From an uncultured Eubacteriales bacterium (GTDB lineage: Bacteria > Bacillota > Clostridia > Oscillospirales > Acutalibacteraceae): a stretch of DNA of 64,000 bases. The translations under genes and the position numbers were made by a program. The stretch covers positions 1 through 64,000 of the forward strand of contig CATONX010000004.1 in assembly GCA_951801675.1 (NCBI GenBank), given 5' to 3'. How positions within the stretch are numbered: the first letter of the stretch is position 1; each line of letters begins with the position of its first letter. Below the pieces are notes generated by a model. That model did no database searches and was not told where the DNA came from. It was given only the letters and a program-made list of their open reading frames with translations. Below are positions 35,624 to 46,269 of the stretch, piece by piece.

Positions 35624-36250
35624 TTACTTGGAGTAAAGCTCGACGATGAGGGTCTCTTCGACATCGAGATCGATGTCCTCACGGTTCGGCAGCGACAGGA
35701 CCGTCGCCTTGAAGTTACCGCGGTCCACTTCCAGCCACTTCGGGGCCGGGCGGGAACCGTTTGCTTCCATAATCATTTTAAACTTATCGCTATTGCGGCT
35801 TTTGTCGTAAACCGCGATCACGTCGCCGGGTTTTACGCGGAAGGACGGAATGTTCACCCGCTGGCCGTTGACGGTAAAATGACGATGGGTTACCAGCTGT
35901 CTCGCTTCGGGACGGCTGGAGGCAAAGCCAATGCGGTACACCACATTGTCCAGGCGGCTTTCCAGCAGGCGGAGCAGGTTTTCACCGGTCACGCCCTGCT
36001 TGCGGTCTGCCAGCTCAAAGTAATGACGGAACTGGTTCTCCAAAACGCCGTAGTAGCGCTTGGCCTGCTGCTTGGCGCGCAGCTGGATTCCGTACTCGGA
36101 AGCTTTCTTGCGTCCCTGACCATGCTGGCCAGGTGCATATGCTCTGCGGACCACCGCGCACTTGTCGGTATAGCATCTCTCACCCTTCAGGAAGAGCTTC
36201 TTACCTTCGCGGCGGCAAAGTCTGCAAACAGCATCGGTATATCTTGCCAT
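35624..36250 (-). CDS. rpsD: Ribosomal protein S4
   Basis: A 208-residue small-subunit assembly protein with the zinc-type N-terminus [18 protein letters not shown] and the S4 RNA-binding domain ([29 protein letters not shown]). Placement inside the alpha operon differs from Bacillus subtilis, where rpsD is elsewhere. Confidence 0.97.
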   Translation of the reverse strand: MARYTDAVCRLCRREGKKLFLKGERCYTDKCAVVRRAYAPGQHGQGRKKASEYGIQLRAKQQAKRYYGVLENQFRHYFELADRKQGVTGENLLRLLESRLDNVVYRIGFASSRPEARQLVTHRHFTVNGQRVNIPSFRVKPGDVIAVYDKSRNSDKFKMIMEANGSRPAPKWLEVDRGNFKATVLSLPNREDIDLDVEETLIVELYSK

Positions 36251-36276
36251 ATTCTTGCACCTCCAATTATTCGGTC

Positions 36277-36684
36277 TTAGACGCGTCTTCTCTTAGGCGG
36301 ACGGCATCCATTGTGCGGGATCGGGGTCACGTCTTTGATCAGATTGACCTCCAGGCCGGCGGCCTGCAGCGCACGGATGGCGGCCTCGCGGCCGGCGCCC
36401 GGACCCTTGACGTACACTTCGACCGACTTCAGGCCATGCTCCATCGCGGCTTTCGCGGCGGTGTCGGCGGCCGTCTGCGCGGCAAAGGGAGTGGATTTTC
36501 TGGAACCACGGAAGCCTAACTCGCCGGCGGACGCCCAAGAAATGGCGTTGCCCTGAACATCAGTGATGGTCACGATGGTGTTGTTAAAGGTAGACTGGAT
36601 ATGCGCCGCACCCTTTTCAATATTCTTGCGCTCGCGGCGGCGACGGGTGGTTGCGCCCTTTTTGACTTGAGTTTTTCCTGCCAT
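36277..36684 (-). CDS. rpsK: Ribosomal protein S11
   Basis: A 135-residue small-subunit platform protein: [37 protein letters not shown] and the C-terminal [17 protein letters not shown] 36684 lies behind GGAGGGATATC; the longer frame is not conserved. Confidence 0.97.
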   Translation of the reverse strand: MAGKTQVKKGATTRRRRERKNIEKGAAHIQSTFNNTIVTITDVQGNAISWASAGELGFRGSRKSTPFAAQTAADTAAKAAMEHGLKSVEVYVKGPGAGREAAIRALQAAGLEVNLIKDVTPIPHNGCRPPKRRRV

Positions 36685-36700
36685 CTTCTGATATCCCTCC

Positions 36701-37069
36701 TTACTTCTTCTTGTTGGCGATGGTCTTCTTCGGGCCCTTGCGGGTACGGGCATTGGTCTTGGACCGCTGTCCGCGCACCGGGAGTCCTCTGCGGTGACGA
36801 ATTCCGCGATAAGAACCGATCTCGATGAGTCTCTTAATGTCGAACGCCACATCGCGGCGGAGGTCACCCTCTACCCGCAGGTTGTGGTCGATGTATTCAC
36901 GGAGCTTGGATACGTCGTCCTCGCTCAGATCGCGCACGCGGGTGTCCGGATTGACGCCCGTGGCGGCAAGGATTTCATTGCTGGTTTTGCGGCCGATCCC
37001 GTAGATATAGGTCAGGCCGATCTCCACCCGCTTGTCGCGGGGCAGGTCTACACCAGAAATACGCGCCAT
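36701..37069 (-). CDS. rpsM: Ribosomal protein S13
   Basis: A 122-residue small-subunit head protein: [25 protein letters not shown] at the start and [19 protein letters not shown] near the end. Confidence 0.97.
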   Translation of the reverse strand: MARISGVDLPRDKRVEIGLTYIYGIGRKTSNEILAATGVNPDTRVRDLSEDDVSKLREYIDHNLRVEGDLRRDVAFDIKRLIEIGSYRGIRHRRGLPVRGQRSKTNARTRKGPKKTIANKKK

Positions 37070-37101
37070 AGCATTACACCTCCATTAATTACGCCCAAGG
37101 C

Positions 37102-37215
37102 TTAGCCCTGACGCTGCTTATGTTTGGGGTTCTCACAGATAACCATGACTTTCCCCTTGCGTTTGATGATCTTGCATTTTTCGCAAATAGCCTTTACGGA
37201 AGGTCTGACCTTCAT
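37102..37215 (-). CDS. rpmJ: Ribosomal protein L36
   Basis: A 37-residue large-subunit protein: [19 protein letters not shown], then a basic tail. C11, C14, C27 and H32 form the zinc site, so this is the zinc-binding form. It starts behind GGAGGCG and lies between infA and rpsM. Confidence 0.95.
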   Translation of the reverse strand: MKVRPSVKAICEKCKIIKRKGKVMVICENPKHKQRQG

Positions 37216-37290
37216 GGAAAACGCCTCCTTATTGTTGCGGATGCAGGCATGATTCGGACAAGCGGCGTCCTATCGTTGCGTTCAGACGCC

Positions 37291-37509
37291 TTATTTGGAA
37301 CGCCAGGTGATACGGCCGCGGGTCAGGTCGTAGGGAGACATCTCCAGCGTCACCTTATCCCCGGGCAGGATGCGGATGAAGTTCATCCGAAGCTTTCCGG
37401 AAATATGGGCTAAGACCTGATGTTTGTTGGGCAGTTCTACCTTGAACATGGCGTTCGGAAGGGCTTCAACAACTACGCCCTCGAGTTCAATGACATCTTC
37501 TTTGGACAA
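37291..37509 (-). CDS. infA: Translation initiation factor IF-1
   Basis: A 72-residue OB-fold protein: [53 protein letters not shown]. It blocks the ribosomal A site during initiation. Its ATG follows the KOW gene stop by two bases. Confidence 0.98.
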   Translation of the reverse strand: MSKEDVIELEGVVVEALPNAMFKVELPNKHQVLAHISGKLRMNFIRILPGDKVTLEMSPYDLTRGRITWRSK

Positions 37510-37511
37510 GA

Positions 37512-37787
37512 TTAATTCCCTCCAGTCCCGTTGCGAGGTCCGCCGCTTATTTCACCGGCGGCGAAACTGCGTAGTGCCTTGCGTAACGAGCGATTGGTTC
37601 TCAAAGCGTCGTCACAGAGGACAACGCCGGTTTTTCGGACATGCCTGACGTTTTTGCGTTTGGGACGTTCAAGCAACCGTTCCTTTCCGTCCGCGACCAG
37701 TACCGATTTTTCATCGGCCCAAAGCACGGTGAGCGCTTTGTCCTTGTCCCGGCCGGCTCGCGATATGACCACACGACCTTTGACCAT
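37512..37787 (-). CDS. KOW-domain RNA-binding protein (L14e/YkqR-type)
   Basis: A 91-residue basic protein with one KOW motif at the start ([23 protein letters not shown]). Such proteins sit between map and infA in many Clostridia and are annotated as ribosomal-like RNA-binding proteins; their role is unknown. The tail beyond residue 65 ([19 protein letters not shown]) looks non-conserved. Confidence 0.8.
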   Translation of the reverse strand: MVKGRVVISRAGRDKDKALTVLWADEKSVLVADGKERLLERPKRKNVRHVRKTGVVLCDDALRTNRSLRKALRSFAAGEISGGPRNGTGGN

Positions 37788-37805
37788 GCTGACCTCCTCT
37801 TAACA

Positions 37806-38558
37806 TCAATCGGGCTGAGTCAGAATGACCGGGCCGTCGGGGGTAATCGCGACGGAATGCTCAAAATGGGCGGATAAACTGCCGTCGTTGGTCTTTACGG
37901 TCCAGCCGTCGGCCAGAACGTGGACCTCCTTTTTCCCGGCGTTGATCATAGGCTCAATGGCCAGGGTCATACCGGGCAGCAGGCGCACCCCTCTGCCGGG
38001 GGTGCCGTAGTTGGGAACGCTGGGGTCTTCGTGAAGACTCGCGCCTACTCCGTGGCCGACAAATTCGCGTACCACCGAGTAACCGCGCGCCTCGACATAC
38101 TTCTGCACCGCGCTGGAGATGTCCCCCAGCCTTCCGCCGGGTACCGCCGCTTTGATGGCGCAGTACAGGCTTTCCTGGGTGGCGTCCAAAAGGGCTTGGG
38201 CCTCTTTGGAAATGTCTCCGCAGGGGAAGGTGTAGGCGTTGTCTCCATGATAGCCGTGGATCTGCGCGCCCAAGTCGATGGACACGATGTCACCGGCCTT
38301 CAAAACACGGTTTTTCTTCGGTATGCCGTGGATGACTTCGTCGTTGACGGAAATGCATGCAGTCGCGGGGAAGCCGTTGTAGTGAAGAAAGTTGGGGGTC
38401 GCCCCGCAGCTTTCGATATACTTGCGGGCGATGCGGTCGATTTCCTCGGTGGTTACGCCGGGCTCGACGGCCTTGCCGGCCAGCTTCAACGCGTTTGCCG
38501 AAATCCGGCCCGCCTCACGCATGAGCGCGAGTTCGCGGGAAGTTTTCAGTACAATCAT
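37806..38558 (-). CDS. map: Methionine aminopeptidase, type I
   Basis: A 250-residue dimetal peptidase that removes initiator methionine. Metal ligands sit in SIDLGAQIHGYHGDNAYTF, GHGVGASLHEDPSVPN, GMTLAIEPMINAG and the final DGSLSAHFEHSVAIT. It overlaps adk by four bases. Confidence 0.97.
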   Translation of the reverse strand: MIVLKTSRELALMREAGRISANALKLAGKAVEPGVTTEEIDRIARKYIESCGATPNFLHYNGFPATACISVNDEVIHGIPKKNRVLKAGDIVSIDLGAQIHGYHGDNAYTFPCGDISKEAQALLDATQESLYCAIKAAVPGGRLGDISSAVQKYVEARGYSVVREFVGHGVGASLHEDPSVPNYGTPGRGVRLLPGMTLAIEPMINAGKKEVHVLADGWTVKTNDGSLSAHFEHSVAITPDGPVILTQPD

Positions 38559-39193
38559 GCCAAATCCTCAATTACCGCCAGAGTCAGTCGGCTGGTATCC
38601 GCCACATCCTCCTGGCCTTCTACCACAAACAGAATATGTTTGCGCTCATAGAAGGCTTTGAGCGGCTCGGTCTGCTCGTGATACACGCGCAGGCGTTCCT
38701 CAATGGTTTGCGGACGGTCATCCTTACGCTGAATCAGGGTGCCGGAGCACTTGTCGCACACCCCTTCAATCGCAGGCTTTTTGTAAAGCACGTGATAGGT
38801 GGCGCCACAGCTCTCGCAGACACGGCGCCCGGACAATCTCTGGATAATCGTTTCGTCCGGTACCTCGATGTCGATGACCCGGTCGATATCGATGCCCATG
38901 CGGTCCAGGGCCTCGGCCTGAGTGATGGTTCTGGGGAAGCCGTCGAGAATAAACCCGTTTTTGCAGTCTTCCCTGGCGAGGCGGTTTTTGATGATCTCGA
39001 TGACGAGCTCATCGGGAACCAGTCTGCCCTCGTCCATGTAGGACTTCGCCTGCTTTCCCAGCTCACAGCCGCTCTTCAGCGCTTCACGGATAATATTACC
39101 CGTTGAAATCGCAGGAATCGGATAATGCTGGCAGATGACTTCTGCCTGGGTACCCTTACCGGCGCCAGGGGCGCCGAGAAGAATCAACTTCAT
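38555..39193 (-). CDS. adk: Adenylate kinase
   Basis: A 212-residue enzyme (ATP + AMP = 2 ADP). GAPGAGKGTQ is the P-loop, GFPRTITQAEAL the AMP-site region, and the lid has a CESC...CDKC zinc knuckle typical of Gram-positives. ATG 39193 follows AAGGAGTG. Confidence 0.97.
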   Translation of the reverse strand: MKLILLGAPGAGKGTQAEVICQHYPIPAISTGNIIREALKSGCELGKQAKSYMDEGRLVPDELVIEIIKNRLAREDCKNGFILDGFPRTITQAEALDRMGIDIDRVIDIEVPDETIIQRLSGRRVCESCGATYHVLYKKPAIEGVCDKCSGTLIQRKDDRPQTIEERLRVYHEQTEPLKAFYERKHILFVVEGQEDVADTSRLTLAVIEDLA

Positions 39194-39243
39194 AGCAAAA
39201 CGCACTCCTTGCAAGAATGCACCTTTTGTGCATTAGGATCTGG

Positions 39244-39332
39244 GGGTTAGGGCCATGGTGACCGCGTCGAAAAAGTTCTTCCCTTTTCTCAGCGGCACCA
39301 TCGCCTTATCCAAACGAAATGTCCCTAATCCC
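39244..39332 (-). other. Long imperfect hairpin between secY and adk
   Basis: Outer arms GGGTTAGGG (39244-39252) and CCCTAATCCC (39323-39332) and inner arms ATGGTGACCGC (39255-39265) and GCGGCACCAT (39292-39301) can form one stem in the transcript. It has no U tract, so it is more likely a processing or stability element than a terminator. Confidence 0.4.
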
Positions 39333-39351
39333 TAAGCAACACAAGTTGCTC

Positions 39352-40656
39352 TTATTCAAGGAAACCCTTGTAGTGGCGCATGAGCATCTGAGACTCGATC
39401 TGACGAACGGTCTCGATGGCGACGCCGACCACGATGAGGATGGAAGTACCACCCAGAGACAGGCCGTGAATGTTGGTCACCGCGCCGAAGATGATCGGCA
39501 GGATCGCAATCACACCCAGGAAGAGCGCGCCGATGAGGCAGACCTTGGAGATGATCTTCATAATGAAGTCCGAGGTGGGCTTACCGGGACGAATGCCCGG
39601 AATCGCACCGTTGTTCTTCTTGAGATTATTGGCCATTTCAATGGGATTATACTGGATGGAAATATAGAAGTAGCTAAAGAAAATGATGAGCAGGAAGTAA
39701 AGAATACCATAAAGCCAGCCGGTAGTGGAGAAGGCGTCAAAGAAGCCTTTCCAGAACCCTTCCTTCGCCTGCACAAACATCTGAATGGTAGACGGGATAG
39801 AGAGGAAGGAAGAAGCGAAGATGATGGGGAGAACACCGGACATATTGACCTTAATAGGCATATGGGTGGACTGCCCGCCGTACACCTTGCGCCCGACCAC
39901 TCTCTTGGCGTACTGGATCGGAATGCGGCGCTCTGCATCGGTCATCAGGACGATGAACGCGATAATCAGAACGAAGATCACAACGATCGCCGGAACGATA
40001 AAGAAGTACTGCGGCTGGCCCTCAAAGCCCATCTTGAAGTACTCCACTAACTGCAGCACCATGGAGGGGCCGCGGGAGACGATACCGGCGAACAGGAGGA
40101 TGGAAATACCATTGCCGATGCCCTTTTCATTGACCTGCTCACCCAGCCACATCATCAGGGCCGAGCCAGCGGTAAAGGTCAGGATGATGACGATGGCGGT
40201 AAACACGCCGTCAAAACCGGAGTTATACTTGACGATGTTGCTGTTATAAAGCCAAGCGTAGTAGGCGCCGGCCTGGATCAGGCCCAGGACAATGGTGGTA
40301 TAACGGGTATACTTACCGATTTTCTTGCGGCCCTCTTCGCCTTCCTTTGCCATACGTTCCAGCGGCGGGATAGCGACCGTGAGCAGCTGAATAATAATGG
40401 ATGCGTTAATGTACGGGGTGACGGACAGGGCAAAAAGGGTTGCTTTTTCCAGTCCGCCGCCGGAGATGATATTAAAGTAGCCGAGCAGGCCGGTATCCCC
40501 GGTCATGGAGTTCATAATGGTTTTGAGCGCTTCCAGGTCGATAAAGGGGACCGGGATGGCCGCACCGATACGGAACACCACAATAATCATCAGGGTATAC
40601 AGGATCTTTTTGCGAAGGTCCGCGATCTTCCATGCGTTACGGAACGTCTCGAACAT
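39352..40656 (-). CDS. secY: Protein translocase subunit SecY
   Basis: A 434-residue channel with ten membrane helices. Signature blocks are RKKILYTLMIIVVFRIGAAIPVP at the start, VTPYINASIIIQLL, IPIQYAKRVVGRK and MPIKVNMSGVLPIIFASS. It sits between rplO and adk in the standard order. Confidence 0.98.
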   Translation of the reverse strand: MFETFRNAWKIADLRKKILYTLMIIVVFRIGAAIPVPFIDLEALKTIMNSMTGDTGLLGYFNIISGGGLEKATLFALSVTPYINASIIIQLLTVAIPPLERMAKEGEEGRKKIGKYTRYTTIVLGLIQAGAYYAWLYNSNIVKYNSGFDGVFTAIVIILTFTAGSALMMWLGEQVNEKGIGNGISILLFAGIVSRGPSMVLQLVEYFKMGFEGQPQYFFIVPAIVVIFVLIIAFIVLMTDAERRIPIQYAKRVVGRKVYGGQSTHMPIKVNMSGVLPIIFASSFLSIPSTIQMFVQAKEGFWKGFFDAFSTTGWLYGILYFLLIIFFSYFYISIQYNPIEMANNLKKNNGAIPGIRPGKPTSDFIMKIISKVCLIGALFLGVIAILPIIFGAVTNIHGLSLGGTSILIVVGVAIETVRQIESQMLMRHYKGFLE

Positions 40657-40657
40657 G

Positions 40658-41098
40658 TCAGATCACCTCAGCCTTTCCTCCGGCTGCTTCGATCTTCTGC
40701 TTCGCGGATTCCGAGAACTTCGCCGCCTTCACGGTGAGCGCCTTGGTAATCTCGCCATTTCCCAGAATCTTCACGCCGTCGTAGACTTTCTTAATCACGC
40801 CGGCGGATTTGAGAGCCTCGGCATCCACGACGGAGCCGGCCTCAAAGGCCTCCAGCGCATCCACGTTGATTGCTGCATATTCCGTTGCAAAGATATTGTT
40901 AAAGCCTCTCTTGGGGATACGACGCATCAGGGGCATCTGGCCGCCTTCAAATCCGGCGCGCATACCGCGGCCGGCACGTGCCTTCTGGCCCTTGTGGCCC
41001 TTACCGGCAGTCTTACCGTTGCCGGAGCCGTGTCCTCTGCCTATACGCTTTACCTCCATATTGGAGCCTTGCGCAGGCGAAAGTTCATGCAGTTTCAT
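40658..41098 (-). CDS. rplO: Ribosomal protein L15
   Basis: A 146-residue large-subunit protein with the Gly-rich basic stretch [26 protein letters not shown] (read in two parts) and the [15 protein letters not shown] block. Its end nearly touches secY. Confidence 0.97.
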   Translation of the reverse strand: MKLHELSPAQGSNMEVKRIGRGHGSGNGKTAGKGHKGQKARAGRGMRAGFEGGQMPLMRRIPKRGFNNIFATEYAAINVDALEAFEAGSVVDAEALKSAGVIKKVYDGVKILGNGEITKALTVKAAKFSESAKQKIEAAGGKAEVI

Positions 41099-41116
41099 TT
41101 ACTTGCACCTCCTTGC

Positions 41117-41290
41117 TTACGCTTCGGTTACCTCTATGAGGTGGCTTATTTTTGTGATCTTGCCACAGGTAGCGGCGTTGTCAGGCTGAACGCTTTCGTC
41201 GCCGATCTTGTGCAGGCCCAGAGAATTGGCGGTGGCGATCTGATCCTTTTTACTGCCGATGAGGCTCTTGACGAGCTTAATCTTCTTCAT
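41117..41290 (-). CDS. rpmD: Ribosomal protein L30
   Basis: A 57-residue protein: MKKIKLVKSLIGSKKDQIAT, then LGLHKIGDE, ending LIEVTEA. It fills the slot between rpsE and rplO. The frame runs from ATG 41290 to TAA at 41119-41117. Confidence 0.95.
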   Translation of the reverse strand: MKKIKLVKSLIGSKKDQIATANSLGLHKIGDESVQPDNAATCGKITKISHLIEVTEA

Positions 41291-41304
41291 TTCAGCCGCC
41301 CCCC

Positions 41305-41805
41305 TTAACCAATAATTTCTTTGACGGGCTTGCCGCGCAGGGCAGCGACCTCGTCAGCGTTTCTGAGCAGCTTCAGGCCTGCGATGGTGGCGCTGACCAC
41401 GTTGCAGGGATTGTTCGAACGCAGGGCCTTGGTACGGATATCCTTAATGCCGACCGACTCGACGACCGCACGCACGGCACCGCCGGCGATAACGCCGGTA
41501 CCGGGAGCGGCGGGCTTCAGGAGAACCGCGCCCGCGCCGAACTTACCGATAACCTCGTGGGGGATCGTCGTTCCGCGGAGGGAAACCTTGATCAGATTCT
41601 TCTTGGCATCCTCGATGCCCTTGCGGATCGCGTCCGGAACTTCACCGGCCTTGCCCAAGCCGTAGCCCACCGTGCCGTTGCCGTCGCCGACCACGACCAG
41701 AGCCGCGAACTTGAAGATGCGTCCGCCCTTGACGGTTTTGGATACGCGGTTAATGGAAACCACGCGCTCCACTAATTCTAACTGAGTTGCGTCAATTTTA
41801 GCCAA
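41305..41805 (-). CDS. rpsE: Ribosomal protein S5
   Basis: A 166-residue small-subunit protein: [38 protein letters not shown] and [15 protein letters not shown] identify it. It takes part in decoding fidelity. Confidence 0.97.
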   Translation of the reverse strand: MAKIDATQLELVERVVSINRVSKTVKGGRIFKFAALVVVGDGNGTVGYGLGKAGEVPDAIRKGIEDAKKNLIKVSLRGTTIPHEVIGKFGAGAVLLKPAAPGTGVIAGGAVRAVVESVGIKDIRTKALRSNNPCNVVSATIAGLKLLRNADEVAALRGKPVKEIIG

Positions 41806-41822
41806 GCCTTTCTCCTCCTTAC

Positions 41823-42182
41823 TTAGAACTTCAGACCGCCCTCACGGGCGCCTTCGGCCAGTTCTTTGACTCGGCCGTGATAGATGTTGCCGCCGCGGTC
41901 AAAGACCACTTCCGTGATGCCCTTTTCAGCAGCGCGCTTTGCGATCAGTTTGCCCACTTCCCGGGCAGCCTCTTTGTTTCCGCCGTAACCGTTGAATTCC
42001 TTATCCAGAGTGGAAGCGGAAGCCAGCGTTACGCCCTTTACGTCGTCGATAAGCTGGGCGTAGATGTTCGAAAGGGAGCGGAATACATTCAGGCGCGGAC
42101 GTGCGGCAGTGCCCGAAATCTTGCCGCGCACACGGGTGTGGCGGTTGAGCCTTGCCTTGTTGCTGTCAACCTTAGATACCAT
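41823..42182 (-). CDS. rplR: Ribosomal protein L18
   Basis: A 119-residue 5S-rRNA-binding protein: [38 protein letters not shown] and [16 protein letters not shown]. Confidence 0.97.
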   Translation of the reverse strand: MVSKVDSNKARLNRHTRVRGKISGTAARPRLNVFRSLSNIYAQLIDDVKGVTLASASTLDKEFNGYGGNKEAAREVGKLIAKRAAEKGITEVVFDRGGNIYHGRVKELAEGAREGGLKF

Positions 42183-42195
42183 AATGTTTCACTCC

Positions 42196-42744
42196 TTACT
42201 TCTTGCCGCCCTTACCGGCCTTGCCTTCCTTGCGGCGGATGACCTCGTCGACGTACTTAATGCCCTTGCCCTTGTAAGGCTCCGGCGGACGCTTCTCGCG
42301 GACTTCTGCTGCAAACTGGCCGACCTTCTGCTTGTCGGGGCCGAGAATGACAATCTTATTGGGAGTCGGGGCTTCAATGGTGATGCCGTCGATCTCCGGG
42401 ACAATAACCTGGTGGGAATATCCTAAGTTCATCACAAGATTCTTGCCCTGCTTCTGTACACGGTAACCGACTCCGTTGACGTCCAGCTCCTTCTTGAAGC
42501 CGTTGGTCACGCCCTCGACCATGTTGGCCACGAGGGTGCGGGTCAGACCGTGCAGAGAACGGTGCTCTTTGTCGTCCGACGGACGGGTCACTGTGATCAC
42601 ACCTGCGTCAACCGCCACCTGCATATCCGGATGCAGGTTCTGGGTCAAAGTACCCTTGGGGCCTTTGACGGTAATAACGGTGCCATCCAGCTTTACGTCT
42701 ACACCGGCAGGAATCGTGATGGGCTTTCTTCCTATACGAGACAT
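42196..42744 (-). CDS. rplF: Ribosomal protein L6
   Basis: A 182-residue large-subunit protein: [15 protein letters not shown] start, KGPKGTL and the C-terminal [16 protein letters not shown]. Confidence 0.97.
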   Translation of the reverse strand: MSRIGRKPITIPAGVDVKLDGTVITVKGPKGTLTQNLHPDMQVAVDAGVITVTRPSDDKEHRSLHGLTRTLVANMVEGVTNGFKKELDVNGVGYRVQKQGKNLVMNLGYSHQVIVPEIDGITIEAPTPNKIVILGPDKQKVGQFAAEVREKRPPEPYKGKGIKYVDEVIRRKEGKAGKGGKK

Positions 42745-42758
42745 TTCCTAAGCCCTCC

Positions 42759-43157
42759 TTACCAAATAAAGGCGAGAACTTCGCCGCCAATGTTCTCCTT
42801 GCGTGCACGACGGTCGGTCATGACACCCTTGGAGGTGGACATAATCGCTATTCCGAGGCCCTTCATGACGCGGGGCATATCTTCACAGCTTGTATAAATG
42901 CGCAGGCCGGGCTTGGAAACCCGACGCAGGCCGGTAATGGCGGGGGTCTTATCGGGGGCATATTTCAGGTTGATCTTGATGATGCCCTGCTTGCCGTCGT
43001 CCACTACCTGGAAATTCCGGATGTAGCCTTCGTCGAGCAGAATCTGCGCAATGGCTTTCTTCATATTCGACGCGGGCACACTTACGGAATCATGCTTGGC
43101 GCTCGTTGCGTTGCGGATTCTGGTGAGCATATCCGCAATGGTATCGGTGATCTGCAT
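42759..43157 (-). CDS. rpsH: Ribosomal protein S8
   Basis: A 132-residue small-subunit protein: [13 protein letters not shown] and [23 protein letters not shown]. Confidence 0.97.
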   Translation of the reverse strand: MQITDTIADMLTRIRNATSAKHDSVSVPASNMKKAIAQILLDEGYIRNFQVVDDGKQGIIKINLKYAPDKTPAITGLRRVSKPGLRIYTSCEDMPRVMKGLGIAIMSTSKGVMTDRRARKENIGGEVLAFIW

Positions 43158-43181
43158 GCCGTTTCCTCCTTTGCTGTAGCT

Positions 43182-43367
43182 TTACCAGCTTGCCTTCTTT
43201 ACGCCCGGGATCTCGCCCTTATGGGCAAGTTCGCGGAAGCAGATACGGCAGATGCCAAATTTGCGAAGATAAGCGTGGGGTCTGCCGCAGATTTTGCAGC
43301 GGTTGTAGCCACGGGAGCTGAATTTAGGCTCTCTTTTTTGCCGGACCTTCATGGATGTTTTCGCCAT
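43182..43367 (-). CDS. rpsN: Ribosomal protein S14, zinc-binding type Z
   Basis: A 61-residue form with CKIC...CRIC zinc ligands and the closing [11 protein letters not shown]. The short, zinc-binding version is the primary S14 of Firmicutes. Confidence 0.97.
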   Translation of the reverse strand: MAKTSMKVRQKREPKFSSRGYNRCKICGRPHAYLRKFGICRICFRELAHKGEIPGVKKASW

Positions 43368-43381
43368 TTTTCATTCCTCCC

Positions 43382-43921
43382 TTACTTCGCAAACGGGGCG
43401 CCCATGAGCGTCAACAGCTCTCTGGCTTCCTCGTCGGTGTTCGCGGTGGTGACAAAGCAAATGTCCATGCCGCGGACCTTGTCGATCTTATCGTAGTCGA
43501 TCTCGGGGAATATGAGCTGCTCCTTGACACCCATGCTGTAATTGCCACGGCCGTCAAAGGAATTGGGGTTGATGCCGCGGAAGTCGCGCACCCGGGGCAG
43601 CGCCACCGAGAACAGGCGGTCGACGAACTCATACATCCGCTCACCCCGCAGGGTGACCTTCACGCCGATGGGCATGCCTTCGCGCAGCTTGAAGTTCGCG
43701 ACGGATTTCTTCGCTTTGGTGGGGACGGCCTTCTGGCCGGTGATCGCGGTAATGTCGCTGATAATAGCGTCGATGACCTTGGAGTTCTCCTTGGCCTCGC
43801 CTGCGCCCACGTTGATGACGACCTTGTTGAGCTGCGGAATCTGCATGCAGCTCTTATAGCCGAATTTCTTCATGAGAGCGGGAGCGACATCGCTTTTATA
43901 AAAATCCTTAAGTCGAGCCAT
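43382..43921 (-). CDS. rplE: Ribosomal protein L5
   Basis: A 179-residue 5S-rRNA-binding protein: [37 protein letters not shown] and [18 protein letters not shown]. Confidence 0.97.
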   Translation of the reverse strand: MARLKDFYKSDVAPALMKKFGYKSCMQIPQLNKVVINVGAGEAKENSKVIDAIISDITAITGQKAVPTKAKKSVANFKLREGMPIGVKVTLRGERMYEFVDRLFSVALPRVRDFRGINPNSFDGRGNYSMGVKEQLIFPEIDYDKIDKVRGMDICFVTTANTDEEARELLTLMGAPFAK

Positions 43922-43933
43922 GTCTTATCCTCC

Positions 43934-44260
43934 TTAAAAGGTCTCGCCGCAGTCTTTGTGTTTGCAAACCCGCTCCTTGGTGCCGTCGCCGTACACCTTG
44001 GTTGCTACGCGGGTGGGCTTGCCGCACTTGGGGCAGACAAGCATAACCTTGCTGGCGTAGAGCGCGCCTTCGGCTTTCACAATGCCGCCGGGATCGCCCA
44101 TCTTGCGGGGCTTAACGTGCTTGGTGACCATGTGGATGCCTTCCACGATGACCTTGCCTTCCTTGGGGCTGACCTCAAGCACTTTTCCCTTCCTGCCCTT
44201 GCTGGTGCCGCTGATTACCATGACGGTGTCGCCCTTTTTGACGTGTAATTTGTTGTTCAT
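43934..44260 (-). CDS. rplX: Ribosomal protein L24
   Basis: A 108-residue KOW-domain protein that starts large-subunit assembly: LHVKKGDTVMVISGTSKGRKGKV and GGIVKAEGALYASKVMLVCPKCGK. ATG 44260 lies behind GGAGGTG; a longer frame would overlap rplN. Confidence 0.96.
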   Translation of the reverse strand: MNNKLHVKKGDTVMVISGTSKGRKGKVLEVSPKEGKVIVEGIHMVTKHVKPRKMGDPGGIVKAEGALYASKVMLVCPKCGKPTRVATKVYGDGTKERVCKHKDCGETF

Positions 44261-44273
44261 CTGCGCACCTCCA

Positions 44274-44642
44274 TTAGAGCACCTCAGGGGCAAGGCTGAG
44301 GATCTTCAAATAATCCTTTTCGCGAAGCTCTCTGGCCACCGGGCCAAAGATACGCGTGCCCCTCGGGTTCTTATCCTCTCTGATGATAACGGCTGCGTTT
44401 TCGTCGAAGCGGATGTACGAGCCATCCTCACGGCGAAGGCCGCTGGCGGTACGAACGACCACCGCTTTGACCACTTCGCCCTTTTTCACTACGCCGCCGG
44501 GTGTTGCCTTTTTGACCGAAGCGACGATCACGTCGCCGATGTTTGCATATCTCCTACCGGAGCCGCCCAACACGCGAATACACATAAGCTCCTTCGCGCC
44601 TGTGTTGTCGGCCACCTTGAGGAATGTCTGCTGCTGAATCAT
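44274..44642 (-). CDS. rplN: Ribosomal protein L14
   Basis: A 122-residue protein: [20 protein letters not shown] start, [19 protein letters not shown] and [23 protein letters not shown] end. Confidence 0.97.
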   Translation of the reverse strand: MIQQQTFLKVADNTGAKELMCIRVLGGSGRRYANIGDVIVASVKKATPGGVVKKGEVVKAVVVRTASGLRREDGSYIRFDENAAVIIREDKNPRGTRIFGPVARELREKDYLKILSLAPEVL

Positions 44643-44675
44643 TCAGGTGTTCCTCCTTTCAACAAGCGTGATTGC

Positions 44676-44933
44676 TTATTTTGCCTTCTCCAGGATCTCG
44701 ACCAGACGCCATCTCTTGTCCTTGGAAAGGGGGCGGGTCTCCATTACAAGCACGCGGTCGCCGACGTTGCACTCATTTTTTTCGTCATGCGCCTTCAGAT
44801 GAACCGTGCGCTTGATGATCTTCTTATAAAGAGGATGCTTGACATTGTCCTGAATCGCCACGACGATGGTCTTATCCATCTTGTTGCTGATGACTTTGCC
44901 TACATTCGTCTTTCTGAGGTTGCGTTCTTCCAC
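44676..44933 (-). CDS. rpsQ: Ribosomal protein S17
   Basis: An 85-residue OB-fold protein: [48 protein letters not shown]. Confidence 0.97.
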   Translation of the reverse strand: MEERNLRKTNVGKVISNKMDKTIVVAIQDNVKHPLYKKIIKRTVHLKAHDEKNECNVGDRVLVMETRPLSKDKRWRLVEILEKAK

Positions 44934-44952
44934 AGCTTACTCCTCCCTTCCC

Positions 44953-45159
44953 TTATGCGCCCTGCGCTTCTTTGAGCTCAAGCTCCCGCAGAACCGTCTT
45001 GACTCGGGCGATATCCTTCTTGACGGCGTTGATGCGCATGGGATTGTCGAGCTGGTTGATCGCGTTCTGGAATCGCAGGTTGAAAAGCTCCTCTTTCAAA
45101 TCCTTGAGCTTCGTGTTGAGCTCGGCAGCGGTCAATTCTCTGATGTCTTTGGCCTTCAT
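44953..45159 (-). CDS. rpmC: Ribosomal protein L29
   Basis: A 68-residue helical protein: [39 protein letters not shown]. Its start codon overlaps the rplP stop. Confidence 0.96.
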   Translation of the reverse strand: MKAKDIRELTAAELNTKLKDLKEELFNLRFQNAINQLDNPMRINAVKKDIARVKTVLRELELKEAQGA

Positions 45160-45584
45160 TACTGCTCACCACCCGTTTCTTCCTTGGCAATAAACTTGCA
45201 CTTGATGGGCAGCTTGTTGGCTGCCAGTCTCATAGCCTCGCGGGCGATCTCTTCAGAAACACCGGCGATTTCGAACATGACCCGGCCGGGCTTAACGACC
45301 GCCACCCAGTACTCGGGGGAGCCTTTACCGGAACCCATTCGGGTTTCCGCCGGCTTCTCGGTGATGGGCTTATCCGGGAAAATCTTGATCCAAACCTGGC
45401 CGCCGCGCTTGATGTAACGAGTCATGGCGACACGGGCGGCTTCGATCTGATTGCTGGAAATCCAGGCGGGCTCCAAAGCCTGCAGGCCGAAATCACCGTA
45501 GGTAACGGTGTTGCCGCGCAGGGCCTTACCGGTAAGGCGGCCTCTCTGGACTCTGCGGTATTTGACTCTCTTGGGTAACAGCAT
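45159..45584 (-). CDS. rplP: Ribosomal protein L16
   Basis: A 141-residue protein: [21 protein letters not shown], the [27 protein letters not shown] block. It overlaps rpsC and rpmC by one base each. Confidence 0.97.
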   Translation of the reverse strand: MLLPKRVKYRRVQRGRLTGKALRGNTVTYGDFGLQALEPAWISSNQIEAARVAMTRYIKRGGQVWIKIFPDKPITEKPAETRMGSGKGSPEYWVAVVKPGRVMFEIAGVSEEIAREAMRLAANKLPIKCKFIAKEETGGEQ

Positions 45585-46249
45585 TATCTGCGGCCTCCTT
45601 CCTTACGGGACGGGCGGGCATCCTGCAGAACCTCGCCTTTGTACAGCCACACTTTCACGCCGATGCGGCCGTAAGTGGTATTCGCTTCGGCAAAGCCGTA
45701 GTCGATGTCCGCGCGGATGGTCTGCAGCGGAATGGTGCCCTCGTGATAATGCTCACTGCGGGCGATTTCCGCGCCGCCCAGACGGCCGGACACGTTGATC
45801 TTGATTCCCTTTGCACCCATGCGCATGGCGCGGCCGATGGACTGCTTCATGGCGCGGCGGAAGGAAATACGCTTCTCCAGCTGGGCTGCGATGTTTTCCG
45901 CCACCAGCTGGGCGTTCAAATCGGGGTTCTTCACCTCGACGATGTTGATGGAAACCGGTTTCTTCAGCATGGCTTCGCACTGCAGGCGCAGCTTCTCGAT
46001 TTCCGAGCCGCCTTTGCCGATCACCATGCCGGGCTTCGCGCAGTGAATATGAAGCACGACGCGAGCGGAATTGCGCTCGATCTCGATCTTCGGGACGCCT
46101 GCGGCGTAGAGCTGCTTCTTAAGCGTCTTTCTGAGATTGTAATCCTCGACCAGCGTGTCGCCGAAATCCTTGTCGCCCACATACCAGCGGGAATCCCAGT
46201 CCTTGATGACGCCCACGCGCAAACCGTGGGGATGAATTTTCTGGCCCAT
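45584..46249 (-). CDS. rpsC: Ribosomal protein S3
   Basis: A 221-residue protein with a KH domain ([17 protein letters not shown]) and the C-terminal [23 protein letters not shown]. It forms part of the mRNA entry site. Confidence 0.97.
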   Translation of the reverse strand: MGQKIHPHGLRVGVIKDWDSRWYVGDKDFGDTLVEDYNLRKTLKKQLYAAGVPKIEIERNSARVVLHIHCAKPGMVIGKGGSEIEKLRLQCEAMLKKPVSINIVEVKNPDLNAQLVAENIAAQLEKRISFRRAMKQSIGRAMRMGAKGIKINVSGRLGGAEIARSEHYHEGTIPLQTIRADIDYGFAEANTTYGRIGVKVWLYKGEVLQDARPSRKEGGRR

Positions 46250-46269
46250 AAACTAACCTCCTTTGACGC

